DNA of 64,000 nucleotides from the NCBI RefSeq assembly GCF_000774145.1, contig NZ_KN322981.1, positions 186,001-250,000 of the forward strand, given 5' to 3'. Shown here piece after piece: positions 11,140 through 20,842 of this stretch. The DNA comes from Pseudomonas mediterranea CFBP 5447 (lineage in GTDB: Bacteria; Pseudomonadota; Gammaproteobacteria; Pseudomonadales; Pseudomonadaceae). The notes below the pieces were generated by a model that saw only the letters and a list, made by a program, of their open reading frames with translations, did no database searches and had not been told where the DNA came from. Each line of letters opens with the position of its first letter. The first letter of the stretch is position 1. A program made the translations under genes and the position numbers.

Positions 11140-11859
11140 TCATTCGTGGTGCGGCTCGCCCAGGAATGTCAGCGAAGTGAACACACCACGGGTCGCCACG
11201 TCCTTGTCGTCCTTGAGCGGGATTTCCATCTGCGCGGCGATGACGTTCAAGCCTTCATTGCGCACCAGCACCTGGGCCCGGCCGTCGGCGTCGGTTTCAG
11301 TGGATACGGTGTTCGGCGCGCTGCGGTAATCGCCCACCAGTTTTACACCGGCCGCGGGCTTGCCATCCAGCAGGACTCGTACCGGCAGTGACTGGCCGGG
11401 ACCTACGGTCAATGGGTCGACCTCCGGCAGGATCACGAACTTGATCGGCTCCAGCTTCGGCAGCTTTGCTCCTGGCTCATAGATGGCCAGGCTGTATTTG
11501 AAGGTGTGGGTCGATTCGACCGCGCCGGGCACCTTGCTGCGGCCTTCGTTGATCCACTTCTTGTCGGCGGTTTGCGACCACATGCCGTTGTCCAGTGCCA
11601 CTGCGAGCACGGCCGGTGGCTTGAGCGGTTGCAGGCGCGCGTGGTCGGGGAGGCGTTGCACCGTGACGGGAATCATCTTGCCGCCCAGGTCATAGGCCCA
11701 GGCGCCACTGATCTTCTGCGCCTTGAACGCATTGTCCTCGGCGCCGTGGCCGTAAATCACTTCAATGTTGCCGCGCCGTTGTTCGGTCCACAGACCGTGG
11801 GCCGAGGCTTGTGTCGCCAGGAGCAGGCCGAGCAGGGCGAGTGTCTTGGGGTATTTCAT
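11140..11859 (-). CDS. DUF4198 periplasmic protein next to TonB receptor
   Basis: The 239-residue protein has a signal peptide (MKYPKTLALLGLLLATQASA, cut before HGLWTEQ), so it is exported. The rest fits the DUF4198 family, whose members often neighbour metal-uptake genes. A His directly after the cleavage site and the His-rich C-terminus (GEPHHE) could bind metal, which is inference. It follows the TonB receptor gene by 14 bases on the same strand, so the two are probably cotranscribed and serve one uptake route. The substrate cannot be read from the sequence. Confidence 0.75.
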   Translation of the reverse strand: MKYPKTLALLGLLLATQASAHGLWTEQRRGNIEVIYGHGAEDNAFKAQKISGAWAYDLGGKMIPVTVQRLPDHARLQPLKPPAVLAVALDNGMWSQTADKKWINEGRSKVPGAVESTHTFKYSLAIYEPGAKLPKLEPIKFVILPEVDPLTVGPGQSLPVRVLLDGKPAAGVKLVGDYRSAPNTVSTETDADGRAQVLVRNEGLNVIAAQMEIPLKDDKDVATRGVFTSLTFLGEPHHE

Positions 11860-11873
11860 GCGGATTTTCCTTA

Positions 11874-13979
11874 TTACAGATCGAGGGTGAGACTGACGGT
11901 GAAGTTGCGCGGGTCGCCGGGATTGACCCAGTAGTTGCTGTAGGAGCGCTCGTAGTATTTTTCGTCGAAAACGTTGTTCAGGTTCAGGCCGACGGTGACG
12001 TTGTCGCTGGCCTTGTAATGAGCCAGCAGATCCACGGTGTGATAAGCCGGTAGCTCGAAATCCTTGCCGGCTTCGCCCGAACGATCCCCCACGTAAGTGA
12101 ACGCCGCGCCGACATCCGAGCCGCGCAGGCGTCCGTCCTGGAACTCATAGACACCCAGCAGGCTGCCGCTGCGCTTGGCCACGCCGAGGATCCGGCTACC
12201 CGTGGGGATGGTCTTGTCACCTTCAGTCACTTCGGCATCGATGTAGGCAAAGGCGCCGATCACCCGGACGGCCTCCGTCAGTTGCCCGCTGACCTGCAGA
12301 TCGAACCCCAGGCTACGGGCCTTGCCCATGGCACGGCTGGTATTGGTGCCGGGATCCAGCGCCAGGACGTTTTCCTTCTCGATATGGAAGGCCGCCAGGG
12401 TGGTGCTCAAGCGATCGTCGAACAGCTCGCTCTTGATCCCGGCTTCATAGCCGACGCCTTCCTCCGGGTCGAAGGTCTTGCCGCTCGCGTCCAGGCCGTT
12501 GTTGGGCTTGAACGAGGTGGAGGCGTTGGCGAACAGTCCGACTTCAGGTGTCAGTTGGTACAGCAGGCCGGCCCGTTGCGTCAGGGCATCGTGACGTTGG
12601 CGGCTGGTGCGCTGGGTGGTGTGATCATCGATGCCTTGCTCGAAATGCTCGTAGCGCACGCCGAGCATGCCTCGCAGTTTGTCGGTGAAGATGATCTGGT
12701 CCTGGAGATTCAATGCACGGCTTTGGACATGCTCGAAGAAGTCCGTGCCGGTGCGCAGCCCGTTGGGTTTGGGCTGGCCGTAAATGGGCTGATAGATGTC
12801 GATGGGATAGGTGCCGCCGTTGATGGTGGTGACGCGCTCGTTCTTGCGGTAATCCTCGTATTCGCTGCCGATCAGCAGTTCGTGCTGCCACGGCCCCAAA
12901 TCGAACAGGCCACGCAGTTCCAACTGGGTGATGCTGTCGTGCCAATCGTTGTCGCGTTCGCGGTAACGGCGGTTGATGGTGTGGCCATCGGCATTCAGCG
13001 GACGTGCTTCGGAGGCGAAGCCCCAGAGTTCACCTTGTTTGTAATGACTGGCCAGGCGCAATTGCCAAGTGTCGTTGAGCTGGTGCTCGAGGGCGGCCTG
13101 GAGCATGTTGTTATGGTTGTCGATGTCACCGTCGTTGGGTTCGCCCAGGAAGGTCGAGCGGGACATGCCGCCCCAGCGATTACCTGGCGCGACGATGCCC
13201 CGGTCGAACGTCGAGCTGTGGCGCACCATTTCACTCTCCACCAACAGCCGTGTGTCGGGACTCAATTGCCAACTGATGGAAGGCGCCACGAATACCCGCT
13301 GGCTTTCGACGTGATCGCGAAAGCTGTGATTGTCCTCCACCGCCAGGTTCACCCTCGACAACAGCGTGCCTTCGGTGTCCAGTGCCGTATTGACGTCCAG
13401 CGCGGTGCGGTAGCGGTCCCAGCTACCGGCGCTGGTTTGTAGGGTGGTGAAGGCTTCGGGCTGGGGTTTCTTGGTGACGATATTCACCGTGCCCCCTGGG
13501 TCGCCTCGCCCATAGAGGCTGGCCGCCGGCCCCTTCAACACCTCGATGCGTTCGATGTTGGCGGCGTCCGGCGTGCTCGGGTAGCCACGGTTGGCGCTGA
13601 AACCGTCCTTGTAGAACTCTGACGTCGTGAAGCCGCGCACGCTGTATTCGTAAAGTGTCAGGCCGCCGAAGTTGTTCTGTTTCGATACGCCGCCGGCGAA
13701 CTCCAGTGCTCGTTCGACGCTGGTGCTGCCCAGGTCCGTGAGGACGTCAGCCGGGATTACGCTGATCGATTGGGGGATGTCCCGCAGGGCCGTGTCGGTT
13801 TTGGTGGCGCTGGCGGAGCGGGTGGCGCGATAACCTTTCACCGGTCCGGTGGGGGATTCGTAATCGGAGGTGACGCTGATGGCGTCCAGTTCCAGGGGCT
13901 GGGTTTCCTCGGCAAAGGCCGGGTCGCCCAGCAGGCCCAAGGCCAGGCTGGCGAGGGAAATCCGTTTTAGGGATGACAT
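11874..13979 (-). CDS. TonB-dependent siderophore receptor
   Basis: This is an outer-membrane receptor of 701 residues. It has a signal peptide (MSSLKRISLASLALGLLG, cut near AFA-EE), a plug domain (TDTALRDIPQSISVIP, ERIEVLKGPAASLYGRGDPG) and a 22-strand barrel ending in the typical aromatic-poor TVSLTLDL. There is no N-terminal signalling extension, so it should not control its own sigma factor. The plug sequence resembles ferric-siderophore receptors of the FhuA/FoxA group; the ligand is unknown. I chose the ATG at 13979; an upstream in-frame ATG at 14012 adds residues ahead of the signal peptide. Confidence 0.88.
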   Translation of the reverse strand: MSSLKRISLASLALGLLGDPAFAEETQPLELDAISVTSDYESPTGPVKGYRATRSASATKTDTALRDIPQSISVIPADVLTDLGSTSVERALEFAGGVSKQNNFGGLTLYEYSVRGFTTSEFYKDGFSANRGYPSTPDAANIERIEVLKGPAASLYGRGDPGGTVNIVTKKPQPEAFTTLQTSAGSWDRYRTALDVNTALDTEGTLLSRVNLAVEDNHSFRDHVESQRVFVAPSISWQLSPDTRLLVESEMVRHSSTFDRGIVAPGNRWGGMSRSTFLGEPNDGDIDNHNNMLQAALEHQLNDTWQLRLASHYKQGELWGFASEARPLNADGHTINRRYRERDNDWHDSITQLELRGLFDLGPWQHELLIGSEYEDYRKNERVTTINGGTYPIDIYQPIYGQPKPNGLRTGTDFFEHVQSRALNLQDQIIFTDKLRGMLGVRYEHFEQGIDDHTTQRTSRQRHDALTQRAGLLYQLTPEVGLFANASTSFKPNNGLDASGKTFDPEEGVGYEAGIKSELFDDRLSTTLAAFHIEKENVLALDPGTNTSRAMGKARSLGFDLQVSGQLTEAVRVIGAFAYIDAEVTEGDKTIPTGSRILGVAKRSGSLLGVYEFQDGRLRGSDVGAAFTYVGDRSGEAGKDFELPAYHTVDLLAHYKASDNVTVGLNLNNVFDEKYYERSYSNYWVNPGDPRNFTVSLTLDL

Positions 13980-14019
13980 GTTATGTTGTTCCAATTGTCT
14001 TAATTGAAACAATATAACA

Positions 14020-14040
14020 CTACTAATGAGAATTTATGCT
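14020..14040 (-). promoter_or_regulatory. Possible Fur box upstream of TonB receptor
   Basis: The sequence TAATGAGAATTTATGCTAT about 45 bases upstream of the receptor start shares the AATGAGAAT half-site common in Pseudomonas Fur boxes; the second half is degenerate. It would make the receptor and DUF4198 gene iron-repressed. Match judged by eye only. Confidence 0.4.
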
Positions 14041-14080
14041 ATCTGCGATTTCCCATTAAATTTTCAGACAGTCAGGCTTT

Positions 14081-14213
14081 TGTGGCGAGGGGATTTATCC
14101 CCGCTGGGCTGCGAAGCAGCCCCCGGGAAATTGAATGCTTTTTTTCTGATGTTTCAGGGTTGGCCCATTTAGGGCTGCTCCGCAGCCCAGCGGGGATAAA
14201 TCCCCTCGCCACA
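14081..14213. repeat. TGTGGCGAGGGGATTTATCC long palindromic repeat, copy 1
   Basis: The 133-base unit begins TGTGGCGAGGGGATTTATCC and ends with the reverse complement; inner arms GGGCTGCGAAGCAGCCC and GGGCTGCTCCGCAGCCC add smaller hairpins. It sits between the divergently placed start of the TonB receptor and the end of algW. A second copy is at 24405-24537. Confidence 0.85.
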
Positions 14214-14228
14214 GGGGGGTTGAGCCGG

Positions 14229-15389
<1,161 letters not shown>

Positions 15390-15493
15390 CTATCACGTCC
15401 TACAAAAGTTGCAGGCGGAATGAGACCGCCCATAATGACGCGCATTATACGAGGCCGCGCGCGCCTCGGAACGGGATATTTAGGAGTCTTTTC

Positions 15494-16252
15494 ATGGCCG
15501 TAGCCCTGAGCACCCTGGTTGAAGAAGCGGACCGTTACCTGGCCAGCAGCCGGGTTGCCGATTATTGCCCAAACGGCCTGCAGGTCGAAGGCGCGCCCCA
15601 GGTGATGCGCATCGTCAGCGGCGTGACCGCCAGCCAGGCGTTGCTCGACGCCGCGGTGGAGGCCGATGCCGACCTGGTGCTGGTGCATCACGGTTACTTC
15701 TGGAAGGGCGAGAACCCGTGCATCACCGGGATGAAGCAACGTCGCCTGAAAACCCTGCTCAAGCACGACATCAGCCTGCTGGCCTACCATCTGCCCCTGG
15801 ACCTGCACCCCGAGGTCGGCAACAACGTGCAGCTGGGCCGTCAACTGGACATCACCGTCGAAGGGCCGCTGGACCCGGACAACCCCAAGGTCGTCGGCCT
15901 GGTCGGTTCCTTGTCCGAACCGATGACGCCTCGGGATTTCGCCCGCAGGGTCCAGGAAGTCATGGGCCGTGAGCCGTTGCTGATCGAAGGTGAGCAGATG
16001 ATCCGCCGGGTCGGCTGGTGCACCGGTGGCGGCCAGGGCTACATCGACCAGGCGGTGACGGCCGGGGTCGACCTGTACCTCAGCGGCGAAGCGTCGGAAC
16101 AGACTTTCCACAGCGCCCGGGAAAACGGCATCAGCTTCATCGCCGCCGGCCATCATGCGACCGAACGCTATGGCGTGCAGGCGTTGGGCGATTACCTGGC
16201 GCGACGCTTTGCCCTGGAACACATCTTCATCGATTGCCCGAATCCGATTTGA
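15494..16252 (+). CDS. Nif3-like dinuclear metal-centre protein (YbgI family)
   Basis: The 252-residue protein belongs to the Nif3/YbgI family, hexameric proteins with a dinuclear metal site. Metal-binding histidines appear in LVLVHHGYFW (about residue 63) and AAGHHATERYGVQALG near the C-terminus. YCPNGLQVEG near the N-terminus is another family mark. The molecular function of the family is unsettled; some members are annotated as GTP cyclohydrolase I type 2, which is not supported here. It is divergent from algW. Confidence 0.88.
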   Translation: MAVALSTLVEEADRYLASSRVADYCPNGLQVEGAPQVMRIVSGVTASQALLDAAVEADADLVLVHHGYFWKGENPCITGMKQRRLKTLLKHDISLLAYHLPLDLHPEVGNNVQLGRQLDITVEGPLDPDNPKVVGLVGSLSEPMTPRDFARRVQEVMGREPLLIEGEQMIRRVGWCTGGGQGYIDQAVTAGVDLYLSGEASEQTFHSARENGISFIAAGHHATERYGVQALGDYLARRFALEHIFIDCPNPI

Positions 16253-16267
16253 GTGTTCTGGAATTCC

Positions 16268-16295
16268 TGTGGGAGTGAGCCTGCTCGCTCCCACA
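16268..16295. repeat. Single compact REP hairpin
   Basis: A minimal unit, TGTGGGAGTGAGCCTGCTCG followed at once by CTCCCACA, folds into one short hairpin without the variable spacer seen in the paired units. It lies 15 bases after the Nif3 gene and 148 bases before cysD. Confidence 0.75.
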
Positions 16296-16443
16296 AAGGG
16301 GTATTGCGATGGCCGAACCACCAGGCATATCCATATGCTGTTTCGATCTAGTTGGCGCCCTGATTAGAAGAGGTCGCTGTGCTAGGATTCTTCGCTCGAA
16401 CACGGCCCGCTGGCCGTTCATAAGAAAGTTTTCGTGAGTAGCC

Positions 16444-17361
16444 ATGGTCGACAAACTGACGCATCTGAAACAGCTGGAGGCGGAAAGCATCCACATCATC
16501 CGCGAGGTGGCCGCCGAGTTCGATAACCCGGTGATGCTGTACTCCATCGGTAAAGACTCTGCCGTGATGCTGCACCTGGCACGCAAGGCGTTCTTCCCCG
16601 GCAAGCTGCCGTTTCCGGTGATGCACGTCGACACCCGCTGGAAATTCCAGGAAATGTACAAGTTCCGCGATCGCATGGTCGAGGAGATGGGCCTGGACCT
16701 GATCACTCACGTGAACCCGGACGGCGTGGCGCAAGGCATCAACCCCTTCACCCACGGCAGCGCCAAGCATACCGACATCATGAAGACCGAAGGCCTGAAG
16801 CAGGCCCTGGACAAGCATGGTTTCGACGCAGCGTTCGGCGGTGCCCGCCGCGATGAGGAAAAATCCCGGGCCAAGGAGCGCGTCTACTCGTTCCGCGACA
16901 GCAAGCACCGCTGGGACCCGAAGAACCAGCGCCCGGAGCTTTGGAACGTCTACAACGGCAAGGTCAACAAGGGCGAGTCGATCCGCGTCTTCCCGTTGTC
17001 GAACTGGACCGAGCTGGATATCTGGCAGTACATCTACCTCGAAGGCATCCCAATCGTGCCGCTGTACTTCGCCGCCGAGCGCGAAGTCATCGAGAAGAAC
17101 GGCACGCTGATCATGATCGACGACGAGCGCATCCTCGAGCACCTGTCCGAGGAAGAGAAGGCCCGCATCGTCAAGAAGAAAGTGCGTTTCCGTACCCTTG
17201 GCTGCTACCCGTTGACGGGCGCGGTGGAGTCCGAGGCCGAAAGCCTGACGGACATCATCCAGGAAATGCTCCTGACGCGAACTTCCGAGCGCCAGGGCCG
17301 GGTCATCGACCACGATGGCGCAGGCTCGATGGAAGATAAAAAACGTCAAGGTTACTTTTAA
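16444..17361 (+). CDS. cysD: Sulfate adenylyltransferase subunit 2 CysD
   Basis: CysD is the catalytic subunit that adenylates sulfate to APS, driven by GTP hydrolysis on CysN. The 305-residue protein has the PP-loop [17 protein letters not shown] near residues 36-52 and the [20 protein letters not shown] region near residue 132. The C-terminus ends [10 protein letters not shown], typical of the family. The TAA stop is also the first bases of the left repeat of the four-helix-bundle cassette that now separates cysD from cysN. Confidence 0.96.
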   Translation: MVDKLTHLKQLEAESIHIIREVAAEFDNPVMLYSIGKDSAVMLHLARKAFFPGKLPFPVMHVDTRWKFQEMYKFRDRMVEEMGLDLITHVNPDGVAQGINPFTHGSAKHTDIMKTEGLKQALDKHGFDAAFGGARRDEEKSRAKERVYSFRDSKHRWDPKNQRPELWNVYNGKVNKGESIRVFPLSNWTELDIWQYIYLEGIPIVPLYFAAEREVIEKNGTLIMIDDERILEHLSEEEKARIVKKKVRFRTLGCYPLTGAVESEAESLTDIIQEMLLTRTSERQGRVIDHDGAGSMEDKKRQGYF

Positions 17362-17851
17362 GCTTCGAGTTACAAGCGGCAAGCTGCAAGTTAAGGGCGG
17401 AATGCGTAACTTCCCAGCTTGGTGCTTGCAGGCGGTGCTGCGAGCCGGATTGGATGGCTCGCAATGGATTTCGAGAAACTGATTGTTTGGCAGCGAAGTA
17501 AGGATTTGGCGGTAGGGATCTATAGAGAGTTTGCGCGATGTGGGGATTTTGGATTCAAGGATCAAATCACCCGCTCGGCACTTTCGGTGCCTTCCAATAT
17601 TGCTGAAGGTATGGAGCGCCGTAATGCCAAAGAGAAAATTTATTTCCTTTGGGTTGCGAAAGGTTCCTGCGGGGAGCTGCGTACCCAAATCCTTATTGCT
17701 CGGGATATTGCTTACGTCGCAGATTCGCTGGCTGAAAACTGGGTTATGGAAACCCGCGAGCTTTCTCGAATGCTGGGCGGGTTGATCAACAAAATTTCTG
17801 ACTAGCTGTACGCCGACAAGCTTGCCGCTTGAAGCTTACAGCTCGGAGCTT
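17360..17851. mobile_element. Candidate repeat-bounded cassette carrying a four-helix-bundle gene
   Basis: This stretch splits cysD from cysN. The left end (17360-17392) and right end (17806-17851) are imperfect inverted repeats; the shared 13-mer CAAGCGGCAAGCT is at 17373-17385 and, inverted, at 17819-17831. Between them lies one small gene. A gene-free relative of the repeat occurs at 31460-31528. This could be a mobile or formerly mobile unit analogous to REP-associated elements; no transposase is present and no target duplication was identified. Confidence 0.5.
17464..17805 (+). CDS. Four-helix-bundle protein (23S rRNA intervening-sequence protein family)
   Basis: The 113-residue protein fits the four-helix-bundle family first known from 23S rRNA intervening sequences. 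Family marks are [18 protein letters not shown] at the start, [20 protein letters not shown] in the middle, and [19 protein letters not shown]. Function is unknown; relatives such as bAvd bind nucleic acid in diversity-generating retroelements, but no such element is present. Codon use (ATT, AAA, TTT, GTT frequent) is clearly poorer in third-position GC than the flanking cys genes, suggesting transfer. The start at 17464 is chosen from family alignment. Confidence 0.85.
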   Translation: MDFEKLIVWQRSKDLAVGIYREFARCGDFGFKDQITRSALSVPSNIAEGMERRNAKEKIYFLWVAKGSCGELRTQILIARDIAYVADSLAENWVMETRELSRMLGGLINKISD

Positions 17852-17858
17852 GAATGCA

Positions 17859-19757
17859 ATGAGCCACCAATCTGATTTGATCAGCGAGGACATCCTCGCC
17901 TACCTGGGCCAGCACGAACGTAAAGAGCTGCTGCGCTTTTTGACCTGCGGTAACGTCGACGACGGCAAGAGCACCCTGATCGGGCGCCTGCTGCACGACT
18001 CCAAGATGATCTACGAAGATCACCTGGAAGCCATCACCCGCGATTCGAAGAAAGTCGGCACCACCGGTGACGACATCGACCTGGCGTTGCTGGTCGACGG
18101 CCTGCAGGCCGAGCGCGAGCAGGGCATCACCATCGATGTCGCGTACCGCTATTTCTCCACCGCCAAGCGCAAGTTCATCATCGCCGATACCCCCGGCCAT
18201 GAGCAGTACACCCGCAACATGGCCACCGGTGCCTCCACCTGTGACCTGGCAATCATTCTGGTGGACGCCCGCTACGGCGTGCAGACCCAGACCCGTCGCC
18301 ACAGCTTCATTGCCTCGCTGCTGGGCATCAAGCACATCGTCGTGGCCATCAACAAGATGGACCTCAAGGACTTCGACCAGGGCGTGTTCGAGTCGATCAA
18401 GGCCGACTACCTGAAGTTCGCCGAAGGCTTGAAGATGAAGCCCACCAGCATGCACTTCGTACCGATGTCGGCCCTCAAGGGCGACAACGTGGTGAACAAG
18501 TCCGAGCGCTCGCCGTGGTACACCGGCCAGTCGCTGATGGAAATCCTCGAGACCGTGGAAGTGGCGGGCGACCGCAACTTCACCGATCTGCGTTTCCCGG
18601 TGCAGTACGTCAACCGTCCGAACCTGAACTTTCGCGGTTTCGCCGGCACCCTGGCCAGCGGCATCGTGCACAAGGGCGACGAAGTGGTGGTGTTGCCATC
18701 AGGCAAGAGCAGCCGCGTCAAATCCATCGTCACCTTCGAAGGTGAGCTGGAGCAGGCCGGCCCGGGCCAGGCCGTGACGCTGACCATGGAAGACGAGATC
18801 GACATTTCCCGGGGCGACCTGTTGGTGCATGCCGACAACGTCCCGCCGGTCACCGACAGCTTCGAAGCGATGCTGGTGTGGATGGCCGAGGAGCCGATGC
18901 TGCCGGGCAAGAAATACGACATCAAGCGTGCGACCAGCTATGTGCCTGGCTCCATTGCCAGCATCGTCAACCGGGTCGACGTGAACACCCTCGAAGAAGG
19001 CCCGGCCAGTGCGTTGCAGCTCAACGAAATCGGCAAGGTGAAGATTGCCCTGGATGCGCCGATCGCCTTGGACGGTTACGAGAGCAACCGCACCACCGGC
19101 GCGTTCATCGTCATCGATCGCCTGACCAATGGCACCGTTGGCGCCGGCATGATCGTCGCCCAACCGCTGGCCCACGGCAGCAGCACCCATCACGGCAAGC
19201 TTGCCCATGTATCGGTGGAGGAACGCACTCAGCGTTTCGGCCAGCAGCCGGCGACGGTGCTGTTCAGCGGTCTCTCGGGCGCCGGCAAGAGCACATTGGC
19301 CTACGCCGTGGAGCGCAAGCTGTTCGACATGGGCCGTGCGGTCTTCGTCCTCGATGGCCAGAACCTGCGCCATGACCTGAACAAAGGCCTGCCGCAAGAC
19401 CGTGCCGGACGCACCGAGAATTGGCGCCGAGCGGCCCACGTCGCCCGTCAGTTCAACGAAGCCGGTCTGTTGACCCTGGCGGCATTCGTTGCACCGAGCG
19501 CCGAAGGGCGTCTGCAGGCCAAGGACTTGATCGGCAAGGAGCGCTTGCTGACCGTCTACGTCCAGGCCTCGCCGACGGTGTGCGCCCAACGTGATCCGCA
19601 AGGGCTGTATGCCGCCGCCGGCGACAACATCCCGGGCGAGTCCTTCCCGTATGACGTGCCGCTGGACGCCGATCTGGTGATCGACACCCAGTCGCTGACG
19701 CTGGAAGAAAGCGTCAAGCAGGTGCTGGATCTGCTGCGCAGCCGTGGCGCGATCTAA
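17859..19757 (+). CDS. cysN: Bifunctional sulfate adenylyltransferase subunit 1 / APS kinase (CysNC)
   Basis: The 632-residue fusion joins a CysN GTPase to a CysC APS kinase. GTPase motifs are [19 protein letters not shown] near residue 30, [12 protein letters not shown] and NKMD. The kinase P-loop is [12 protein letters not shown] near residue 472, with [13 protein letters not shown] after it. With CysD it makes APS, then phosphorylates it to PAPS. I chose the ATG giving [11 protein letters not shown]. Its GGAG Shine-Dalgarno (17845-17848) lies inside the right repeat of the cassette, so the inserted unit supplies the ribosome binding site. Confidence 0.95.
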   Translation: MSHQSDLISEDILAYLGQHERKELLRFLTCGNVDDGKSTLIGRLLHDSKMIYEDHLEAITRDSKKVGTTGDDIDLALLVDGLQAEREQGITIDVAYRYFSTAKRKFIIADTPGHEQYTRNMATGASTCDLAIILVDARYGVQTQTRRHSFIASLLGIKHIVVAINKMDLKDFDQGVFESIKADYLKFAEGLKMKPTSMHFVPMSALKGDNVVNKSERSPWYTGQSLMEILETVEVAGDRNFTDLRFPVQYVNRPNLNFRGFAGTLASGIVHKGDEVVVLPSGKSSRVKSIVTFEGELEQAGPGQAVTLTMEDEIDISRGDLLVHADNVPPVTDSFEAMLVWMAEEPMLPGKKYDIKRATSYVPGSIASIVNRVDVNTLEEGPASALQLNEIGKVKIALDAPIALDGYESNRTTGAFIVIDRLTNGTVGAGMIVAQPLAHGSSTHHGKLAHVSVEERTQRFGQQPATVLFSGLSGAGKSTLAYAVERKLFDMGRAVFVLDGQNLRHDLNKGLPQDRAGRTENWRRAAHVARQFNEAGLLTLAAFVAPSAEGRLQAKDLIGKERLLTVYVQASPTVCAQRDPQGLYAAAGDNIPGESFPYDVPLDADLVIDTQSLTLEESVKQVLDLLRSRGAI

Positions 19758-19772
19758 GCGCAAGCGGCAATG

Positions 19773-19812
19773 AAAAAGCCCGCCGATGAGCAATCATCGG
19801 CGGGCTTTTTCA
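19773..19812 (+). terminator. Rho-independent terminator after cysNC
   Basis: AAAAAGCCCGCCGATGA and TCATCGGCGGGCTTTTT form a 14-16 bp perfect stem with a short AGCA loop followed by a T run. The A run on the other side lets it work in both directions. Confidence 0.92.
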
Positions 19813-19838
19813 TTTGCTGAGTCCAACAAGGTCTAACT

Positions 19839-19927
19839 GTGGGAGCGAGCCTGCTCGCGATGGCGGTGGTTCAGTCTCCATCTCTGCAAGCTGATGCACC
19901 GCCATCGCGAGCAGGCTCGCTCCCACA
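19839..19927. repeat. Paired REP repeat, GAGCCTGCTCGCGA subtype
   Basis: Begins TGTGGGAGCGAGCCTGCTCG and ends with the inverse copy; sits between the cysNC terminator and the end of the convergent acyltransferase gene. Confidence 0.85.
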
Positions 19928-19933
19928 AGGGGA

Positions 19934-20842
19934 TCAGTGGTGGGTTGGGTACTCGCGATGCATCTGCTCCAGCAGCGCATCCTTGTCCTGCCACAACTGA
20001 TTGATCCAGCCCTGGAATTCCAGGCGATAGGCGCCGTCCTGGTCGTAGTTCCTGCCGACGAACTGCGGCGGAATCGGCAGTTCCTGGAAATGCACCACCA
20101 CTTCTCCAACGTTGCCGCAGAGCAAATCCCAATACCCCGGACGACCGCCAGGATAGTGGATGGTCACGTTGATAATCGACGCCAGTTGTTCACCCATGGC
20201 ATCCAGCACAAACGCGATGCCGCCGGCCTTGGGCTTGAGCAGATAGCGAAACGGTGACTGCTGCTGGGCATGCTTGCCTTCAGTGAAGCGCGTGCCTTCG
20301 GCGAAATTGAAAATGCCCACCGGGTTGTCGCGAAACTTCGCGCAGGTCTTGCGGGTGGTTTCCAGGTCCTTGCCTCTCTTTTCCGGATGCTTTTCCAGAT
20401 AGGCCTTGGAGTAACGCTTCATGAACGGGAACCCCAGCGCCCACCAGGCCAGGCCGATCACCGGGACCCAGATCAGTTCCTGCTTGAGAAAGAACTTCAA
20501 AGGGCGGACGCGGCGATTGAGCACGTATTGCAGCACCATGATGTCGACCCAGCTCTGGTGGTTGCTGGTGATCAGGTACGAGTGCTGGTAGTCCAGGCCC
20601 TCCAAACCGCTGAGGTGCCAGTGGGTGCGGCGCAGCAGGTTCATCCAGGCCTTGTTGTTGCTGATCCAGGCTTCATGGATGTGGCTCATCAGCCAGTCGG
20701 TGAAGCGTTGGGCGGCGGGGAAGGGCAGCAGGAGCTTGAAGATCGCCACGATGAACAGCGGCGTGCAGCAGGCAATGGTATTGAGCGCCAACAGCAGCGA
20801 GGCGATGACGCCTCGCACCGGGGCAGGCAGGAAATCCAGCAT
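19934..20842 (-). CDS. Membrane-associated acyltransferase (PlsC / YihG-like)
   Basis: The 302-residue protein has an N-terminal hydrophobic segment (about residues 8-40) and a PlsC-type acyltransferase domain. The catalytic HX4D motif is NHQSWVD (about residue 93), and the second block is FAEGTRFTEGKH (about residue 175). It is closest in layout to the YihG/lysophosphatidic acid acyltransferase group; the acceptor is not certain. Its ATG abuts the pta stop codon, so it is probably translated from the pta transcript. Confidence 0.85.
   Translation of the reverse strand: MLDFLPAPVRGVIASLLLALNTIACCTPLFIVAIFKLLLPFPAAQRFTDWLMSHIHEAWISNNKAWMNLLRRTHWHLSGLEGLDYQHSYLITSNHQSWVDIMVLQYVLNRRVRPLKFFLKQELIWVPVIGLAWWALGFPFMKRYSKAYLEKHPEKRGKDLETTRKTCAKFRDNPVGIFNFAEGTRFTEGKHAQQQSPFRYLLKPKAGGIAFVLDAMGEQLASIINVTIHYPGGRPGYWDLLCGNVGEVVVHFQELPIPPQFVGRNYDQDGAYRLEFQGWINQLWQDKDALLEQMHREYPTHH

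Noticed and set aside
12282..13442. 386-codon frame antisense to the TonB receptor
   Set aside because: Composition is that of an antisense shadow, and the receptor on the other strand has a signal peptide, plug and barrel.
14081..14213. Long palindrome as a terminator for algW or the TonB receptor
   Set aside because: The same arms recur elsewhere as a dispersed repeat and there is no T run after the stem, so it is better called a repeat.
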